A DNA stretch of 64,000 nt from CAVOOW01 sp963697675 (GTDB lineage Bacteria; Actinomycetota; Actinomycetes; JACCUZ01), in NCBI GenBank assembly GCA_963697675.1, contig CAVOOW010000009.1, positions 186,001 through 250,000 of the forward strand, written 5' to 3'. Made by a program: the position numbers and the translations under genes. The notes under the pieces are model-generated. The model ran no database searches and was not told where the DNA came from. It worked only from the letters and a program-made list of their open reading frames with translations. Of this stretch, positions 1-9,431 are shown one piece after another; position 1 is the stretch's first letter; the number at the start of each line of letters is the position of its first letter.

Positions 1-1239
1 ATCCCGGTCGCGCCAGTCCTCGGGCAGGAGGTGGTCCAGCACGTCGTCGACGGTGACGGCGCCGAGAAGGTGATCGTTCTCGTCGACGATGGGCACGGCG
101 ACGAGGTTGTACGTGGCCAGGTAGTGCGTGAGCTCGTTGAGCGTGACGTGCGGTTGCAGGGGCTCGATCGTGGAGTCGACGACTCCGCTGACCAGCGCCG
201 AGGGCTGCTCCCGAAGCAGCCGCTGGATGTGGGCGATGCCGATGAACTTGCCGGTCGGGGTCTCCATCGGCGGCCGGCAGACGTAGACCTGGGCGGCCAG
301 TGCTGGGGACAGCTCAGGCGCGCGGACGCGCGCCAGCGCCTCGGCGACCGTCGCGTCGGGCGGCAGGATGATCGGCTCGGTCGTCATCATGCCGCCGGCC
401 GTGTCGTCGGTGTAGGCGAGCAACCGACGCAGGGGGGCGGACTCGTCGGGCTCCATCAGCAGCAGGAACTTCTCGGCCTCGTGCAGCGGCAGCTCCGACA
501 GGAGGTCGGCCGCGTCGTCGGGCTGCATGGCCTCGAGCACGTCGGCCGCGCGCTCATCCGCGAGCTTGCCCAGGATCTCCACCTGGTCGTCCTCGGGCAG
601 CTCTTCCAGGACGTCGGCGAGTGTCTCGTCGTCGAGCGCGGCGGCGACCTCGAGCCGGCGTTTCGGGGAGAGCTCGTGCAGCAGGGTCGCAAGGTCCGCG
701 GCGTTCATCTTCTCGAACGTCGCGAGCAGGTTGGCCGCTCCCTGGCCTTCCTCCGCGAGGGCGAAGCCGGTCACGGCATCCCAGTGGACCGTCATCGCCT
801 CGCCACGGCGGCGGATCCCCCTGCCCTTGCCCGGGCGACGCACGAAGACCCTCGTCACCGCCCAGTCACGGTTGCGCTGCTGATCCATGGCGACGTCCTC
901 GACCGTCACCGGTGATCCGTCCTCGACGAGCGACACCGTGCGGTCGAGCAGCTCCGCGAGCACCAGGGTCTCGGTCGCGCGTTGCTCGAAGCGACGCATG
1001 TTGACCAGGCCGGTCGTGATCACGTGGCCGGCGTCGATGGACGTCACGCGGGTCATCGGCAGGAAGATGCGGCGCCGACCCGGCACCTCGACGACGAGAC
1101 CCAGCACGCGTGGCGCCTCACGCCCGATCCGCAGCGTGACGACGACGTCGCGCACCCGGCCCACCTGGTCTCCGATCGGGTCGAAGACTGCGGTGTCTGC
1201 CAGGCGTGCGATGAAGACTCTTGTCTGTGCGCCGCTCAC
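1..1239 (-). CDS. MgtE-like magnesium transporter/CBS protein, C-terminus outside window
   Basis: The minus strand is open from a GTG at 1239 to the left edge, giving about 413 residues without a stop. The first ~110 residues look like a PRC-barrel-type beta domain. Residues ~160-280 are rich in short leucine/acidic helices with LEELPEDD and MQPDDAADLLSELP, typical of the MgtE N-terminal domain. A CBS-type region follows (TTEPIILPPDATVAEAL, then VAVPIVDENDHLLGAVTVDD). In MgtE these cytosolic parts sense Mg2+ and gate the channel. Many actinobacterial relatives with the PRC domain lack the membrane part, and the end needed to decide is outside the window. The FMN-type gene ends 11 bases upstream of this start, so the two probably share a transcript. 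Confidence 0.85.
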   Translation of the reverse strand, partial: MSGAQTRVFIARLADTAVFDPIGDQVGRVRDVVVTLRIGREAPRVLGLVVEVPGRRRIFLPMTRVTSIDAGHVITTGLVNMRRFEQRATETLVLAELLDRTVSLVEDGSPVTVEDVAMDQQRNRDWAVTRVFVRRPGKGRGIRRRGEAMTVHWDAVTGFALAEEGQGAANLLATFEKMNAADLATLLHELSPKRRLEVAAALDDETLADVLEELPEDDQVEILGKLADERAADVLEAMQPDDAADLLSELPLHEAEKFLLLMEPDESAPLRRLLAYTDDTAGGMMTTEPIILPPDATVAEALARVRAPELSPALAAQVYVCRPPMETPTGKFIGIAHIQRLLREQPSALVSGVVDSTIEPLQPHVTLNELTHYLATYNLVAVPIVDENDHLLGAVTVDDVLDHLLPEDWRDRD

Positions 1240-1250
1240 GATGCCTCAGG

Positions 1251-1871
1251 CTAGCGGCGTCGACGCGCTCGACGGCCGATCGTGAACGGGAGTCGCCCGC
1301 GCGTCGTGGCAGGGGAGGTGGGCGGTTCGGCGCGTCGCGAGCCGGACGGCATGTGCGTAGGTGACTCCACCAGCTCTCCGGTGGGCACGATGCGGGTGAT
1401 CACCGACTCGCGCCGCCAGCGGTCGGGCTGTGCCTCTCCGTCGGGTGCGTTGAGGCGTTTGGCGTGCAGCTCGGTCGCGGCCGGCAGCCACGCCTCGTCG
1501 TCCGGAGCGATGGTCTCGGCGTGGCCGATCCAGGTGACCAGCCGCCCCCACGTGTCCTTGCTGCGCAGCGTCACCAGGATGCGCCGGTCGGCGTCCAGGA
1601 GGTCGAGCACCGGCATCTTCTGTTCCAGGCCGCCGCTGACCACGAGCGCGGCGCCGTCCACCCAGACGTGCCAGGCGGCGTACGCGCGACCTCCAGGCTC
1701 GGCAGCCAGCCAGAGCATCGCCGACTTCTTGCCGGCCTCCTCGAGAAGCGCGCGGGCTCTGGCGACATCGCGATCGAGCGTGGCGCCGCTCGCCGGCGGG
1801 ACATCGGTCGCGGTGCGATCGAGCGTGGCAGGCTCGGCGGCACCGGCTTCTGGTTCGGAGGGCGCTGTCAC
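1251..1871 (-). CDS. Pyridoxamine 5'-phosphate oxidase-like FMN split-barrel protein
   Basis: 206 residues from a GTG at 1871. After a low-complexity N-terminus rich in Ala/Pro/Thr (~35 residues), the core has AMLWLAAEP, AAWHVWVDGAALVVSG and RRILVTLRSKDTWGRLVTW. This is the strand pattern of small flavin-binding split barrels related to PNPOx. The last ~35 residues are basic and probably disordered. No substrate can be named. The start lies 24 bases from the divergent EamA permease start, so both promoters must sit in or overlap each other's coding ends. It precedes the MgtE/CBS gene with an 11-base gap. An open frame continues upstream on this strand, but that part is the complement of the permease gene. 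Confidence 0.7.
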   Translation of the reverse strand: MTAPSEPEAGAAEPATLDRTATDVPPASGATLDRDVARARALLEEAGKKSAMLWLAAEPGGRAYAAWHVWVDGAALVVSGGLEQKMPVLDLLDADRRILVTLRSKDTWGRLVTWIGHAETIAPDDEAWLPAATELHAKRLNAPDGEAQPDRWRRESVITRIVPTGELVESPTHMPSGSRRAEPPTSPATTRGRLPFTIGRRARRRR

Positions 1872-1895
1872 GGTCTGAGGGTGCCACAGCCGACA

Positions 1896-2852
1896 ATGGC
1901 CCGCGTGCAGCAACCGGGGACGTCCGACGGCGGCGTGAGCCGTCGGCCGAGCGCGATCGCTGTTCCGCCTCGTGCGGACATGGTGCTGTTGCCCATCGCG
2001 ATCCTCGCCGTGTCGACGTCGGGTCCGCTGATGGCAGCCGCTGCGGCACCCGCTCTGGCTGTGGCGATGTGGCGCAACGTGCTGGCGACGGCAGTCATCG
2101 CCCCCTTTGCTGTGCTGCGCCATCGGGTCGAGCTCGCGGGCATGACCGCCCGCGAACGATCGTTGACCTTCGCCTCCGGGCTGTTGCTGGCGCTGCACTT
2201 CGCCACCTGGACCCCGAGCCTGCGCTACACGTCGGTCGCCTCGGCGACCGCCATCGTGTGCGGCCAGCCGATCTGGGTCGCGCTGATCGCCCGGGCCATG
2301 GGACACGACGTCCCCCGCCGGGTGTGGTGGGGCATCGCGCTCTCGCTCGGGTCCGTGATCGTGCTGACGGGCGTCGACTTCTCGCTGGAGCCACGCGCAC
2401 TCATCGGAGACCTGCTCGCCCTGGTAGGCGGCATCTTCTCGGCGCTCTACACGGTCGTGGGAGCGGAAGTGCGCCGGACGGTCAGCACCACCTCGTACAC
2501 CCTGCTGTGTTACGGCACGTCCGGGCTCGCACTCCTGCTTCTCTGCCTGGTCGCGCGGGTCGACATCACCGGCTTCTCGGGAAAGACCTGGCTGCAGCTG
2601 TTGGCCCTGACGTTCGGCGCCCAGCTGCTCGGGCACTCGCTGATCAACCGGGTGCTGCGCACGACGAGCCCCACGGTCGTTTCACTGGCACTGCTGTTCG
2701 AGGTGGTGGGAGCAGCGGTCATCGCCGCGATCTACCTCGGTCAGACGCCGCCGCTGGCCGCGCTGCCCGCGGCGCTGCTGCTGCTGGTCGGCATCGGGAT
2801 CGTCGTCTCGTCACGCCCCCGGGACGTCGAGCCCTCCATCGCCGCCGACTGA
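1896..2852 (+). CDS. EamA/DMT-family permease
   Basis: 318 residues from ATG 1896. A GTG at 1905 and an ATG at 1980 are alternative starts, and the first ~28 residues are not hydrophobic. About ten hydrophobic segments follow, in two similar halves, as in EamA (RhaT/YdcZ-like) drug/metabolite transporters. Examples are VLLPIAILAVSTSGPLMA, ATAIVCGQPIWVALIARAM, SLGSVIVLTGVD, LLALVGGIFSALYTVVGAE and ALLFEVVGAAVIAAIYLGQ. The family exports or imports small metabolites across the cytoplasmic membrane, and the substrate cannot be read from sequence. It is divergent from the split-barrel gene and followed by an inverted repeat that probably ends transcription. Confidence 0.85.
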   Translation: MARVQQPGTSDGGVSRRPSAIAVPPRADMVLLPIAILAVSTSGPLMAAAAAPALAVAMWRNVLATAVIAPFAVLRHRVELAGMTARERSLTFASGLLLALHFATWTPSLRYTSVASATAIVCGQPIWVALIARAMGHDVPRRVWWGIALSLGSVIVLTGVDFSLEPRALIGDLLALVGGIFSALYTVVGAEVRRTVSTTSYTLLCYGTSGLALLLLCLVARVDITGFSGKTWLQLLALTFGAQLLGHSLINRVLRTTSPTVVSLALLFEVVGAAVIAAIYLGQTPPLAALPAALLLLVGIGIVVSSRPRDVEPSIAAD

Positions 2853-2860
2853 CCCTCCAT

Positions 2861-2916
2861 TTGTGGACTCCGACACACCGGCCGGACGGCGTGTCTGGTG
2901 TCGGAGAGTCCACAAC
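2861..2916. terminator. Long inverted repeat after EamA permease
   Basis: The arms TTGTGGACTCCGACACACC and GGTGTCGGAGAGTCCACAA are complementary except for a two-base bulge. They lie 8 bases after the permease stop and 23 bases before the next gene. It probably acts as an intrinsic terminator, although no T-run follows, as is common in actinomycetes. Confidence 0.6.
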
Positions 2917-2939
2917 GGGGCTGTCGCTAGGCTCCGCGT

Positions 2940-3905
2940 ATGACCCAGACGTCCCCGTTGCGCCCGCGTCGATCGTGTCTCGCGGTGCCGGGCAGCAGCA
3001 CCAAGATGATGGGCAAGGCGCAGGGTCTGCCCGCCGACCAGGTGTTCCTCGACCTGGAGGACTCGGTTGCCCCGCTTGCCAAAGAGAGCGCGCGCGCCAA
3101 CATCGTCGCGGCCCTGAACGAGGGCGACTGGTCGGGCAAGACGCGGGTGGTGCGGGTGAACGACCTCACCACGAAGTGGACCTACCGCGACGTGATCAGT
3201 GTCGTGGAGGGCGCAGGGGCCAACCTCGACGCGATCATGCTGCCCAAGGTGCAGTCGGCGGAGCAGGTCGTCTGGCTCGACCTGCTGCTGTGCCAGATCG
3301 AGATGACCATGGGGCTCGAGGTCGGGCGCATCGGCATCGAGGCCCAGATCGAGAACGCGGCCGGCCTGATTGCGGTCGACGACATCGCAGCGGCCTCGCC
3401 GCGCGTCGAGACCATCATCTTCGGCCCGGCCGACTTCATGGCCTCGATCAACATGCGCACGCTCGTCGTCGGGGAGCAACCGCCTGGATACGACGTCGGC
3501 GACGCTTATCACTACATCCTGATGCGCATCCTGATGGCTGCCCGGGCGCACGACCTGCAGGCGATCGACGGCCCGTACCTCCAGATCAAGGACGTCGACG
3601 GGTTCCGTCGAGTGGCCGGTCGTTCGGCCGCGTTGGGCTTCGACGGCAAGTGGGTGCTGCATCCCGGCCAGATCGACGCGGCCAACGAGGTCTACTCGCC
3701 GGCGCAGGACGACTACGACCATGCCGAGCTGATCCTGGACGCCTACGACTACTACACGTCTGAGGCCGGGGGCATGCGCGGAGCGGTCATGCTCGGCGAC
3801 GAGATGATCGACGAGGCATCACGGAAGATGTCGCTCGTCGTCGCGGCGAAGGGGCGTGCCGCCGGGCTGTCCCGCACCTCGAAGTTCGAGGCTCCCGAGA
3901 CCTGA
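2940..3905 (+). CDS. HpcH/HpaI aldolase / CitE-like acyl-CoA lyase
   Basis: 321 residues from ATG 2940. CitE-family marks are RSCLAVPGSS near the start (phosphate and CoA contacts), DLEDSVAP (acidic metal ligand), RVNDL, IMLPKVQSAEQV, IEAQIENAAGL (metal-binding Glu) and GFDGKWVLHPGQI (CoA-binding signature). Family members cleave or form 3-hydroxyacyl-CoA or malyl-CoA type thioesters with Mg2+. In mycobacteria the closest contextual relative is Rv2498c, next to a MaoC protein and FadE19. Both partners occur nearby here, so a branched-chain (leucine-type) acyl-CoA route is a reasonable inference. Stand-alone malyl-CoA or methylmalyl-CoA lyase activity is the alternative. Confidence 0.88.
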   Translation: MTQTSPLRPRRSCLAVPGSSTKMMGKAQGLPADQVFLDLEDSVAPLAKESARANIVAALNEGDWSGKTRVVRVNDLTTKWTYRDVISVVEGAGANLDAIMLPKVQSAEQVVWLDLLLCQIEMTMGLEVGRIGIEAQIENAAGLIAVDDIAAASPRVETIIFGPADFMASINMRTLVVGEQPPGYDVGDAYHYILMRILMAARAHDLQAIDGPYLQIKDVDGFRRVAGRSAALGFDGKWVLHPGQIDAANEVYSPAQDDYDHAELILDAYDYYTSEAGGMRGAVMLGDEMIDEASRKMSLVVAAKGRAAGLSRTSKFEAPET

Positions 3906-4032
3906 TCGTCACGGATCTGCCAAACCCTTGTGACAACTCTTCCCCTGCGGGGCGCCCAGACGTAAGGTGCCGGAGGTCCCGGATCGCCGGGTCAGGTTGA
4001 GCCCGTTGCAGAGCTCTAGCTGGGGAGCATTC

Positions 4033-7005
4033 ATGGCGCGTACTCATCATCGTCGGCTGCTCGCACTCGTCACCGTGTCGGCAGCTGTCTTGGCTTTTTC
4101 GACCGTCCCGTCTGTCGGCGCGGTGGCGAGCAAGCACAGCAGCAGCGAGAAGTCCCGCAGCCCGTTGTCGTCAAGCGCCGGCCGGGGCAGTTTCGGTCTT
4201 TACGACAGCCGCCAGAACGGCGGACGTGCGACGCAGGCACTCCTGCAGAGCCGAGCGACCGCGCGCACCCCGCAGCAGTCGAAGGCACTCAAGCGACTCG
4301 GCAAGTCACTCGGTGGGCAGGCGCTCATCTCGATCGACGGGGTGACAAGGACCCCGCGCGTCGTGGCCCGCCTGGACGGATTCCTGAACAACAAGAGCAG
4401 CAAGAGCGCGCGCGCCATCGCGCTGCGCTACATCAACAGTCAGCGGGTAGCCCTCGGCATGGACGCCAGCGCCATCCAGGCATTGCACCTGCGGAAGAGC
4501 TATCGCGACATCAGCGGCATGCGCCACCTCTCGTTCCAGCAACTGCGGCACGGCGTCCCGGTCTTCGGCAGCGGCCTGCGGGTCGTGATCGCCAAGGACG
4601 GTCGCGTCGTCACGGTGATCGGCCCTCCGGTCTCCAGCGTCAAGGGCGGAGTTGTCGCGCCGGCCATCTCAGCCTCCGCGGCACGTTCTGCGGCGTTGCG
4701 GAATGTGAGGGCGAAGGTCACCTCCGCTGCGGCATCGTCGGCCAGCGGAGCAGCTCGTACGACCGTGTTCCGTGGCGGTGACCGTGCCTCGCTGGTCTGG
4801 TTCCCGACCGTCAGTGGGTTGAAGCTCGGTTGGGAGACCCTGGTGGACGCGCGCGGCACGGAGATGTACACCTCGGTGGTCGACGCGGCGACAGGCACGG
4901 TTCTCTACCGCCGCAACCTCGGCGACGACGTGAACCCCACCGCGCCCGCGAAGGGTCTGGTATGGACCAACTATCCGGGCGCGGCCCGCGGTGGCACCCA
5001 GGGCGTCGTCGACTTCGGTGCGCGCGGTTGGCTGAGCGGGCACGGGAACGCCAACGTCAAGCTTGCCGGCCCCAACGTTCACGTCTACACCGACATCAAC
5101 GACAGCAACGCTGCTGACGCCGGTGAAGAGGTGCGGTCCAACAAGGGCCGCAACTTCCGCTACCCGTTCACGACGTTCCCGTCCACGTCGACCCCCTGCA
5201 CCAGTGCGTTCCCCTGCTCCTGGGCTCCCGACACGGCCAACTCGTGGAGGACGAACCGCCAGCAGAACGGCGCGCAGGTCTTCTTCTTCGTGAACAACTT
5301 CCATGACCACCTCGAGGCTGCGCCCATCGGCTTCACCTCTGCCGCGGGCAACTTCGAGACGATCGACCCGGTTCAGGCCGAGCCGCTGGACGGCGCCAAC
5401 GGTGACGTCGACGGTGATGGCACGATCGACGGGCTGCCCGACGGCGGACACATCGACAACGCCAACATGGACACTCCTCCAGACGGCATCTCACCGCGGA
5501 TGCAGATGTATCTCTTCCACCAGCCGGGCACGGCCTACCCCGACGAAGACCCGTTCATCGCCGCAACGGCGGCGACGAGGCCGACGTGGTCTACCACGAG
5601 TACACCCACGGCCTGTCCAACCGCCTCGTTGTGGACGCCAACGGAAACTCCACGCTCGGCGAGGTGCAGGCCGGTTCGATGGGTGAGGCATGGAGCGACT
5701 GGTACGCCATGGACTACCTGGTCGGCCAGGGCCTGTTCCGTGACACGGCCGCCGACGGTGACCTGCGGGTCGGGCAGTACGTCGGCGCCGGTGTCGACAT
5801 CGATCCGCAAGCAGCCGATGGACTGCCCGGTCGGATCCACCAGCCCCAAGTGTCACGGCACGCCAACGGCCGGCCCTGGCGGCTTCACCTACGGCGACTT
5901 CGGCAAGGTCTTCGCGGCCGGTCCCGAGGTGCACGCCGACGGTGAGATCTGGGGCGAGACGCTGTGGGACCTGCGCCGCGCACTTGGCAAGAACCTGACC
6001 GAGTTCCTCGTCACGCGGGCGATGTCGCTGTCACCGAGCAATCCGTCGATGCTCGACGAGCGGGACTCGATCCTGCTGGCCGACGCGACGCTTCGTGGCG
6101 GTCGACACCTCAACACGATCTGGCGGGTGTTCGCCCATCGCGGCATGGGGTTCTTCGCCGGCGCGCTCAACGGCAACGACTCGACGCCAGGTGAGGACTT
6201 CAGCACGCCACCGCCGGACAATGCTCCGACCGGCACCTTGACGGGCACTGTGACCGATTCAGGCACCGGCGAGCCGCTCGCCGGGGTGACGGTCACCGTA
6301 GCCCGGCAGGGCGGTGGGCGCCTGAACAACCCGAGCGACACAACCGGTGCGGACGGCACCTACTCGATCCCGAACCTGGTCGTAGGCACCTACCCGAAGG
6401 TCGCCGTTGCCAGCGGTGGCTTCGACCCTGTCCAGGTGCCCGTAACCATCGGGACGGGGACGACGGTGCAGGACTTCCAGACGCGTCGTGACTGGGCTGC
6501 CGCGTCCGGTGGTGCGGAAATCACGGCCTTCGACGGGCCGGACTACACGCCGTTCGGTTGCGGTCCCGGGGGCGCCATAGACCAGTCGCAGGTGTCCGGC
6601 TGGGGCAGCGACTCGGACCTGGTCGCCGGAGCACCCGGCCCGGACACGCCGAAGTCCATCACGATCGACCTGCCCACTGCAGTGGACATCTCGGAGGTCT
6701 CGGTCGATCCCAGCGAGACCTGCGGTGACGATCCGACCGCGGCAACCGGGGACTACACGGTCGAGGTCTCTTCGAACGGCTCGACGTTCACTGAGGTCGC
6801 ATCGGGAACGTTCACCCCGGCCGATCGGGGCAGGTTCAACAACGTCACGCTGACCGGCGCGACGACGGGCATCACGGTGATCCGTTTCACGATGGTCGCG
6901 CCTCAGGCATTGCAGCTCGGGGCGGGAACCTGCCCGGGCCCGTCCTCCGGCTGTGACTTCATGGACATGTCGGAGATCGCGGTGCACGGGACGGCGACGC
7001 CGTGA
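4033..7005 (+). CDS. Secreted M36 (fungalysin-type) metallopeptidase with two C-terminal accessory domains; two compensating frameshifts
   Basis: The start ATG 4033 gives a basic n-region and hydrophobic LLALVTVSAAVLAF, a Sec signal peptide. An FTP/PepSY-like propeptide follows, then the M36 catalytic domain. The zinc site HEYTH (codons near 5595) and the Glu segment GEAWSDW are not in the main frame. They sit in a frame used only between about 5575 and 5810, after which the original frame resumes with GGFTYGDFGK. The long frame stays open throughout, so a caller would report one protein with ~80 wrong residues over the active site. The C-terminus has a carboxypeptidase-regulatory-like beta domain (TGTVTDSGTGEPLAGV) and a discoidin/F5-8-like domain. 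Extracellular protein degradation is the likely role. The shift pair is probably a sequence error. Confidence 0.82.
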   Translation: MARTHHRRLLALVTVSAAVLAFSTVPSVGAVASKHSSSEKSRSPLSSSAGRGSFGLYDSRQNGGRATQALLQSRATARTPQQSKALKRLGKSLGGQALISIDGVTRTPRVVARLDGFLNNKSSKSARAIALRYINSQRVALGMDASAIQALHLRKSYRDISGMRHLSFQQLRHGVPVFGSGLRVVIAKDGRVVTVIGPPVSSVKGGVVAPAISASAARSAALRNVRAKVTSAAASSASGAARTTVFRGGDRASLVWFPTVSGLKLGWETLVDARGTEMYTSVVDAATGTVLYRRNLGDDVNPTAPAKGLVWTNYPGAARGGTQGVVDFGARGWLSGHGNANVKLAGPNVHVYTDINDSNAADAGEEVRSNKGRNFRYPFTTFPSTSTPCTSAFPCSWAPDTANSWRTNRQQNGAQVFFFVNNFHDHLEAAPIGFTSAAGNFETIDPVQAEPLDGANGDVDGDGTIDGLPDGGHIDNANMDTPPDGISPRMQMYLFHQPGTAYPDEDPFIAATAATRPTWSTTSTPTACPTASLWTPTETPRSARCRPVRWVRHGATGTPWTTWSARACSVTRPPTVTCGSGSTSAPVSTSIRKQPMDCPVGSTSPKCHGTPTAGPGGFTYGDFGKVFAAGPEVHADGEIWGETLWDLRRALGKNLTEFLVTRAMSLSPSNPSMLDERDSILLADATLRGGRHLNTIWRVFAHRGMGFFAGALNGNDSTPGEDFSTPPPDNAPTGTLTGTVTDSGTGEPLAGVTVTVARQGGGRLNNPSDTTGADGTYSIPNLVVGTYPKVAVASGGFDPVQVPVTIGTGTTVQDFQTRRDWAAASGGAEITAFDGPDYTPFGCGPGGAIDQSQVSGWGSDSDLVAGAPGPDTPKSITIDLPTAVDISEVSVDPSETCGDDPTAATGDYTVEVSSNGSTFTEVASGTFTPADRGRFNNVTLTGATTGITVIRFTMVAPQALQLGAGTCPGPSSGCDFMDMSEIAVHGTATP

Positions 7006-7030
7006 TCAGCGGCTGACCGACTGCACGACA

Positions 7031-7068
7031 GAAGGCGGGGCCGCGGTGGAAGCCGCGGCCCCGCCTTC
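7031..7068. terminator. Perfect 16-bp stem-loop after M36 gene
   Basis: Arms 7031-7046 (GAAGGCGGGGCCGCGG) and 7053-7068 are perfectly complementary around a 6-base loop, 26 bases after the M36 stop. It is followed by a C/T-rich stretch. This is a strong candidate intrinsic terminator. Confidence 0.8.
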
Positions 7069-7141
7069 GTCCTCTTGCGGCCGGCGCGGGCATACTCACC
7101 GGTAACAACCGGCCGACTGGCCGCCCGCGACAGGAGCACCG

Positions 7142-8347
7142 ATGGGACGCCTCGCGCAGACCGATGGCCTGACCGACGTGCAGCAGGAGATCGTCAAGAC
7201 GGTCCGGGAATTCGTGGACAAGGAGATCCTGCCCAATGTCGCGAAGCTGGAGCGGGACGACACCTACCCCGGCGACATCGTCGAAGGCATGAAGGCGATG
7301 GGTCTGTTCGGGCTGATGATCCCCGAGGAGTACGACGGCCTGGGCGAGTCGTTGCTGACCTACGCCCTGGTGGTCGAGGAGATCGCGCGTGGCTGGATGA
7401 GTGTCAGCGGCATCATCAACACCCACTTCATCGTGGCCTATCTGCTCAAGCAGCACGGCACTGACGAGCAGAAGCAGTCGCTGTTGCCGCGGATGTCCAC
7501 CGGTGAGGTGCGAGGTTCGTTCTCGATGTCGGAGCCCGGCTGCGGATCAGACGTGTCGGGGATCACGACGCGGGCGGTTCGCGACGGGGACGACTACGTG
7601 ATCACGGGCCAGAAGATGTGGATCACCAACGGGGGCACGTCGAACTTGCTGGCCGTGCTGGTGCGCACCGATGAGGGAGTGCCGGAGGACGCGTCGGTCT
7701 ACAAGAAGATGACGACCTTCCTGGTCGAGAAGGAGCCGGGCTTCGGCGAGGTGGCTCCAGGGCTGACCATCCCCGGGAAGATCGAGAAGATGGGCTACAA
7801 GGGCGTCGACTCGACCGAGGCGGTCTTCGACGGGCTGCGGGTGCCGGCGAACCGGATCCTGGGCGGCGAGACCGGCATGGGCTTCTACCAGATGATGGAC
7901 GGGGTCGAGGTCGGCCGCGTGAACGTGGCATCGCGCGGGTGTGGTGTCGCGCAGCGGGCGTTCGAGCTGGGCGTGCGATATGCCCAGCAGCGCGAAACGT
8001 TCGGCAAGCCGATCGCTCAGCACCAGGCAGTGATGTTCCGGCTGGCGGAGATGGCGACCAAGGTGGAGGCCGCGCACGCGATGATGGTGATGGCCGCCCG
8101 CAAGAAGGACTCCGGACAGCGCAACGACGTCGAGGCGGGGATGGCGAAGTACCTCGCGAGCGAATACTGCAAGGAGGTCGTGGAGGACTCGTTCCGCATC
8201 CACGGCGGCTATGGATACTCCAAGGAGTACGAGATCGAGCGCCTCTATCGCGAGGCGCCGATGCTGCTGATCGGCGAGGGCACCTCGGACATCCAGAAGA
8301 TGATCATCGGACGACGGTTGCTCGAGGAGTACAAGCTGCGTGGCTGA
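7142..8347 (+). CDS. Acyl-CoA dehydrogenase (FadE19-like)
   Basis: 401 residues from ATG 7142. Full-length FAD acyl-CoA dehydrogenase with N-terminal helical domain, a middle beta domain containing FSMSEPGCGSDVSG and KMWITNGG, and a C-terminal helical domain with RETFGKPIAQHQ. YREAPMLLIGEGTSDIQKMIIGR supplies the usual C-terminal signature with the catalytic-base region. It introduces an alpha-beta double bond in an acyl-CoA and passes electrons to ETF. CitE-like and MaoC genes nearby match the Rv2498c-Rv2500c association, pointing to short branched acyl-CoA substrates. The stop overlaps the start of the DUF2332 gene by 8 bases. Confidence 0.92.
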   Translation: MGRLAQTDGLTDVQQEIVKTVREFVDKEILPNVAKLERDDTYPGDIVEGMKAMGLFGLMIPEEYDGLGESLLTYALVVEEIARGWMSVSGIINTHFIVAYLLKQHGTDEQKQSLLPRMSTGEVRGSFSMSEPGCGSDVSGITTRAVRDGDDYVITGQKMWITNGGTSNLLAVLVRTDEGVPEDASVYKKMTTFLVEKEPGFGEVAPGLTIPGKIEKMGYKGVDSTEAVFDGLRVPANRILGGETGMGFYQMMDGVEVGRVNVASRGCGVAQRAFELGVRYAQQRETFGKPIAQHQAVMFRLAEMATKVEAAHAMMVMAARKKDSGQRNDVEAGMAKYLASEYCKEVVEDSFRIHGGYGYSKEYEIERLYREAPMLLIGEGTSDIQKMIIGRRLLEEYKLRG

Positions 8348-9407
8348 GGGAGTCTGTCGCGACGCGGCGGACATGGTTCGGCGGATCCGCTGGCAGGCCG
8401 GTTCCTGTCTCGAGCTGGGCTCTCCCCTGTACGCCAGGTTGCTCGACCACGTGGCCGACGACGTGCGCGACGGCGGTCCGTGTGCCGACGTGCTGGCCGG
8501 TCACGAGCAAGATCCGGGCCCCAGCGCGCTCGCCCTTCGCCTGATGGGCGCGGTGCACCGGCTGGTCCTCGAGGGCCGGGTGGCGGAGCTGGCCTCGTTC
8601 TATCCGTCCGTGGGTGGGAGCGCGGACGGCGACAAGGCGTGGCCGGTTTTTCGCGATGTCGTCAGGGCGCACAACGACGAGCTGCGTCGCCTGCTCGACC
8701 AGCCGCCGCAGACCAACGAGGTCGGTCGAGCCGCCAGCCTGATCGGTGGCCTCCAGCACGTCGTCGACCGCTGGCCGGGCCCGGTGCGCTTGTTCGAGAT
8801 CGGCGCCAGCGCCGGGCTCAACTTGCGCGCGGACCGGTTCCGGGTCCAGCTGTCCGACGGCTCCGGCGCGGGACCCGTCGACTCACCCGTGGTGCTCGTC
8901 GATCCCTGGCGGGGTCCCCGACCTCCGGACCTCCCGCTGCGCGTCGTCGAGCGACGCGGGTGCGACACGTCCCCGCTCGACCCGACGACCGAGGACGGAC
9001 GGCTGCGGCTCACGTCCTACGTGTGGCCCGACCAGCGAGCCCGCCTCGAAAGGCTGCGCGGTGCATTGCAGATCGCTTCGCAGGTCCCTGCCTCGGTGGT
9101 GCCCCAGTCTGCCAGGGACTTCGTCGCCGACCTGCAGATCGTGCCTGGGATGACCACCGTTGTCTGGCACTCGATCATGTGGCAGTACCTCGACGTTCAG
9201 GAGGCATCCGACGTCGAGGCGCGGCTCGAGGACCTTGGCGACACCGCAGACGGGGACGCCCGCCTCGCCCACCTCGCTCTAGAACCGCGGCGCCGTACGC
9301 CGTCATCTGATCACGAGGTGCTCGTCATGCTGCGGATGTGGCCGGACGGCGGCGAGCGCATCCTCGGCAGCGCGGCACCGCACGGCATCCCGACCACCTG
9401 GGAGTAG
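8340..9407 (+). CDS. DUF2332 family protein
   Basis: 355 residues, starting at GTG 8340 inside the end of the acyl-CoA dehydrogenase gene, so translation is probably coupled. The sequence matches the DUF2332 pattern: an N-terminal helical part (RIRWQAGSCLELGSPLYARLL), then NEVGRAASLIGGL, LFEIGASAGLNLRADRF and VWHSIMWQYLD. The segment with FEIGASAGLNL resembles a nucleotide- or SAM-binding loop, but no function is established for the family. Role in acyl-CoA metabolism is suggested only by the overlap. It ends 24 bases from the convergent PH-like gene. Confidence 0.8.
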   Translation: MAEGVCRDAADMVRRIRWQAGSCLELGSPLYARLLDHVADDVRDGGPCADVLAGHEQDPGPSALALRLMGAVHRLVLEGRVAELASFYPSVGGSADGDKAWPVFRDVVRAHNDELRRLLDQPPQTNEVGRAASLIGGLQHVVDRWPGPVRLFEIGASAGLNLRADRFRVQLSDGSGAGPVDSPVVLVDPWRGPRPPDLPLRVVERRGCDTSPLDPTTEDGRLRLTSYVWPDQRARLERLRGALQIASQVPASVVPQSARDFVADLQIVPGMTTVVWHSIMWQYLDVQEASDVEARLEDLGDTADGDARLAHLALEPRRRTPSSDHEVLVMLRMWPDGGERILGSAAPHGIPTTWE

Positions 9408-9431
9408 CCGCGCCGTCCCTTCGGGGCCGTG

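Noticed and set aside
2811..3722. Long open frame on the minus strand across the CitE gene
   Set aside because: Composition is His/Val/Asp/Arg-rich with no family pattern, and the plus strand encodes a clear CitE protein; it is a GC-rich shadow.
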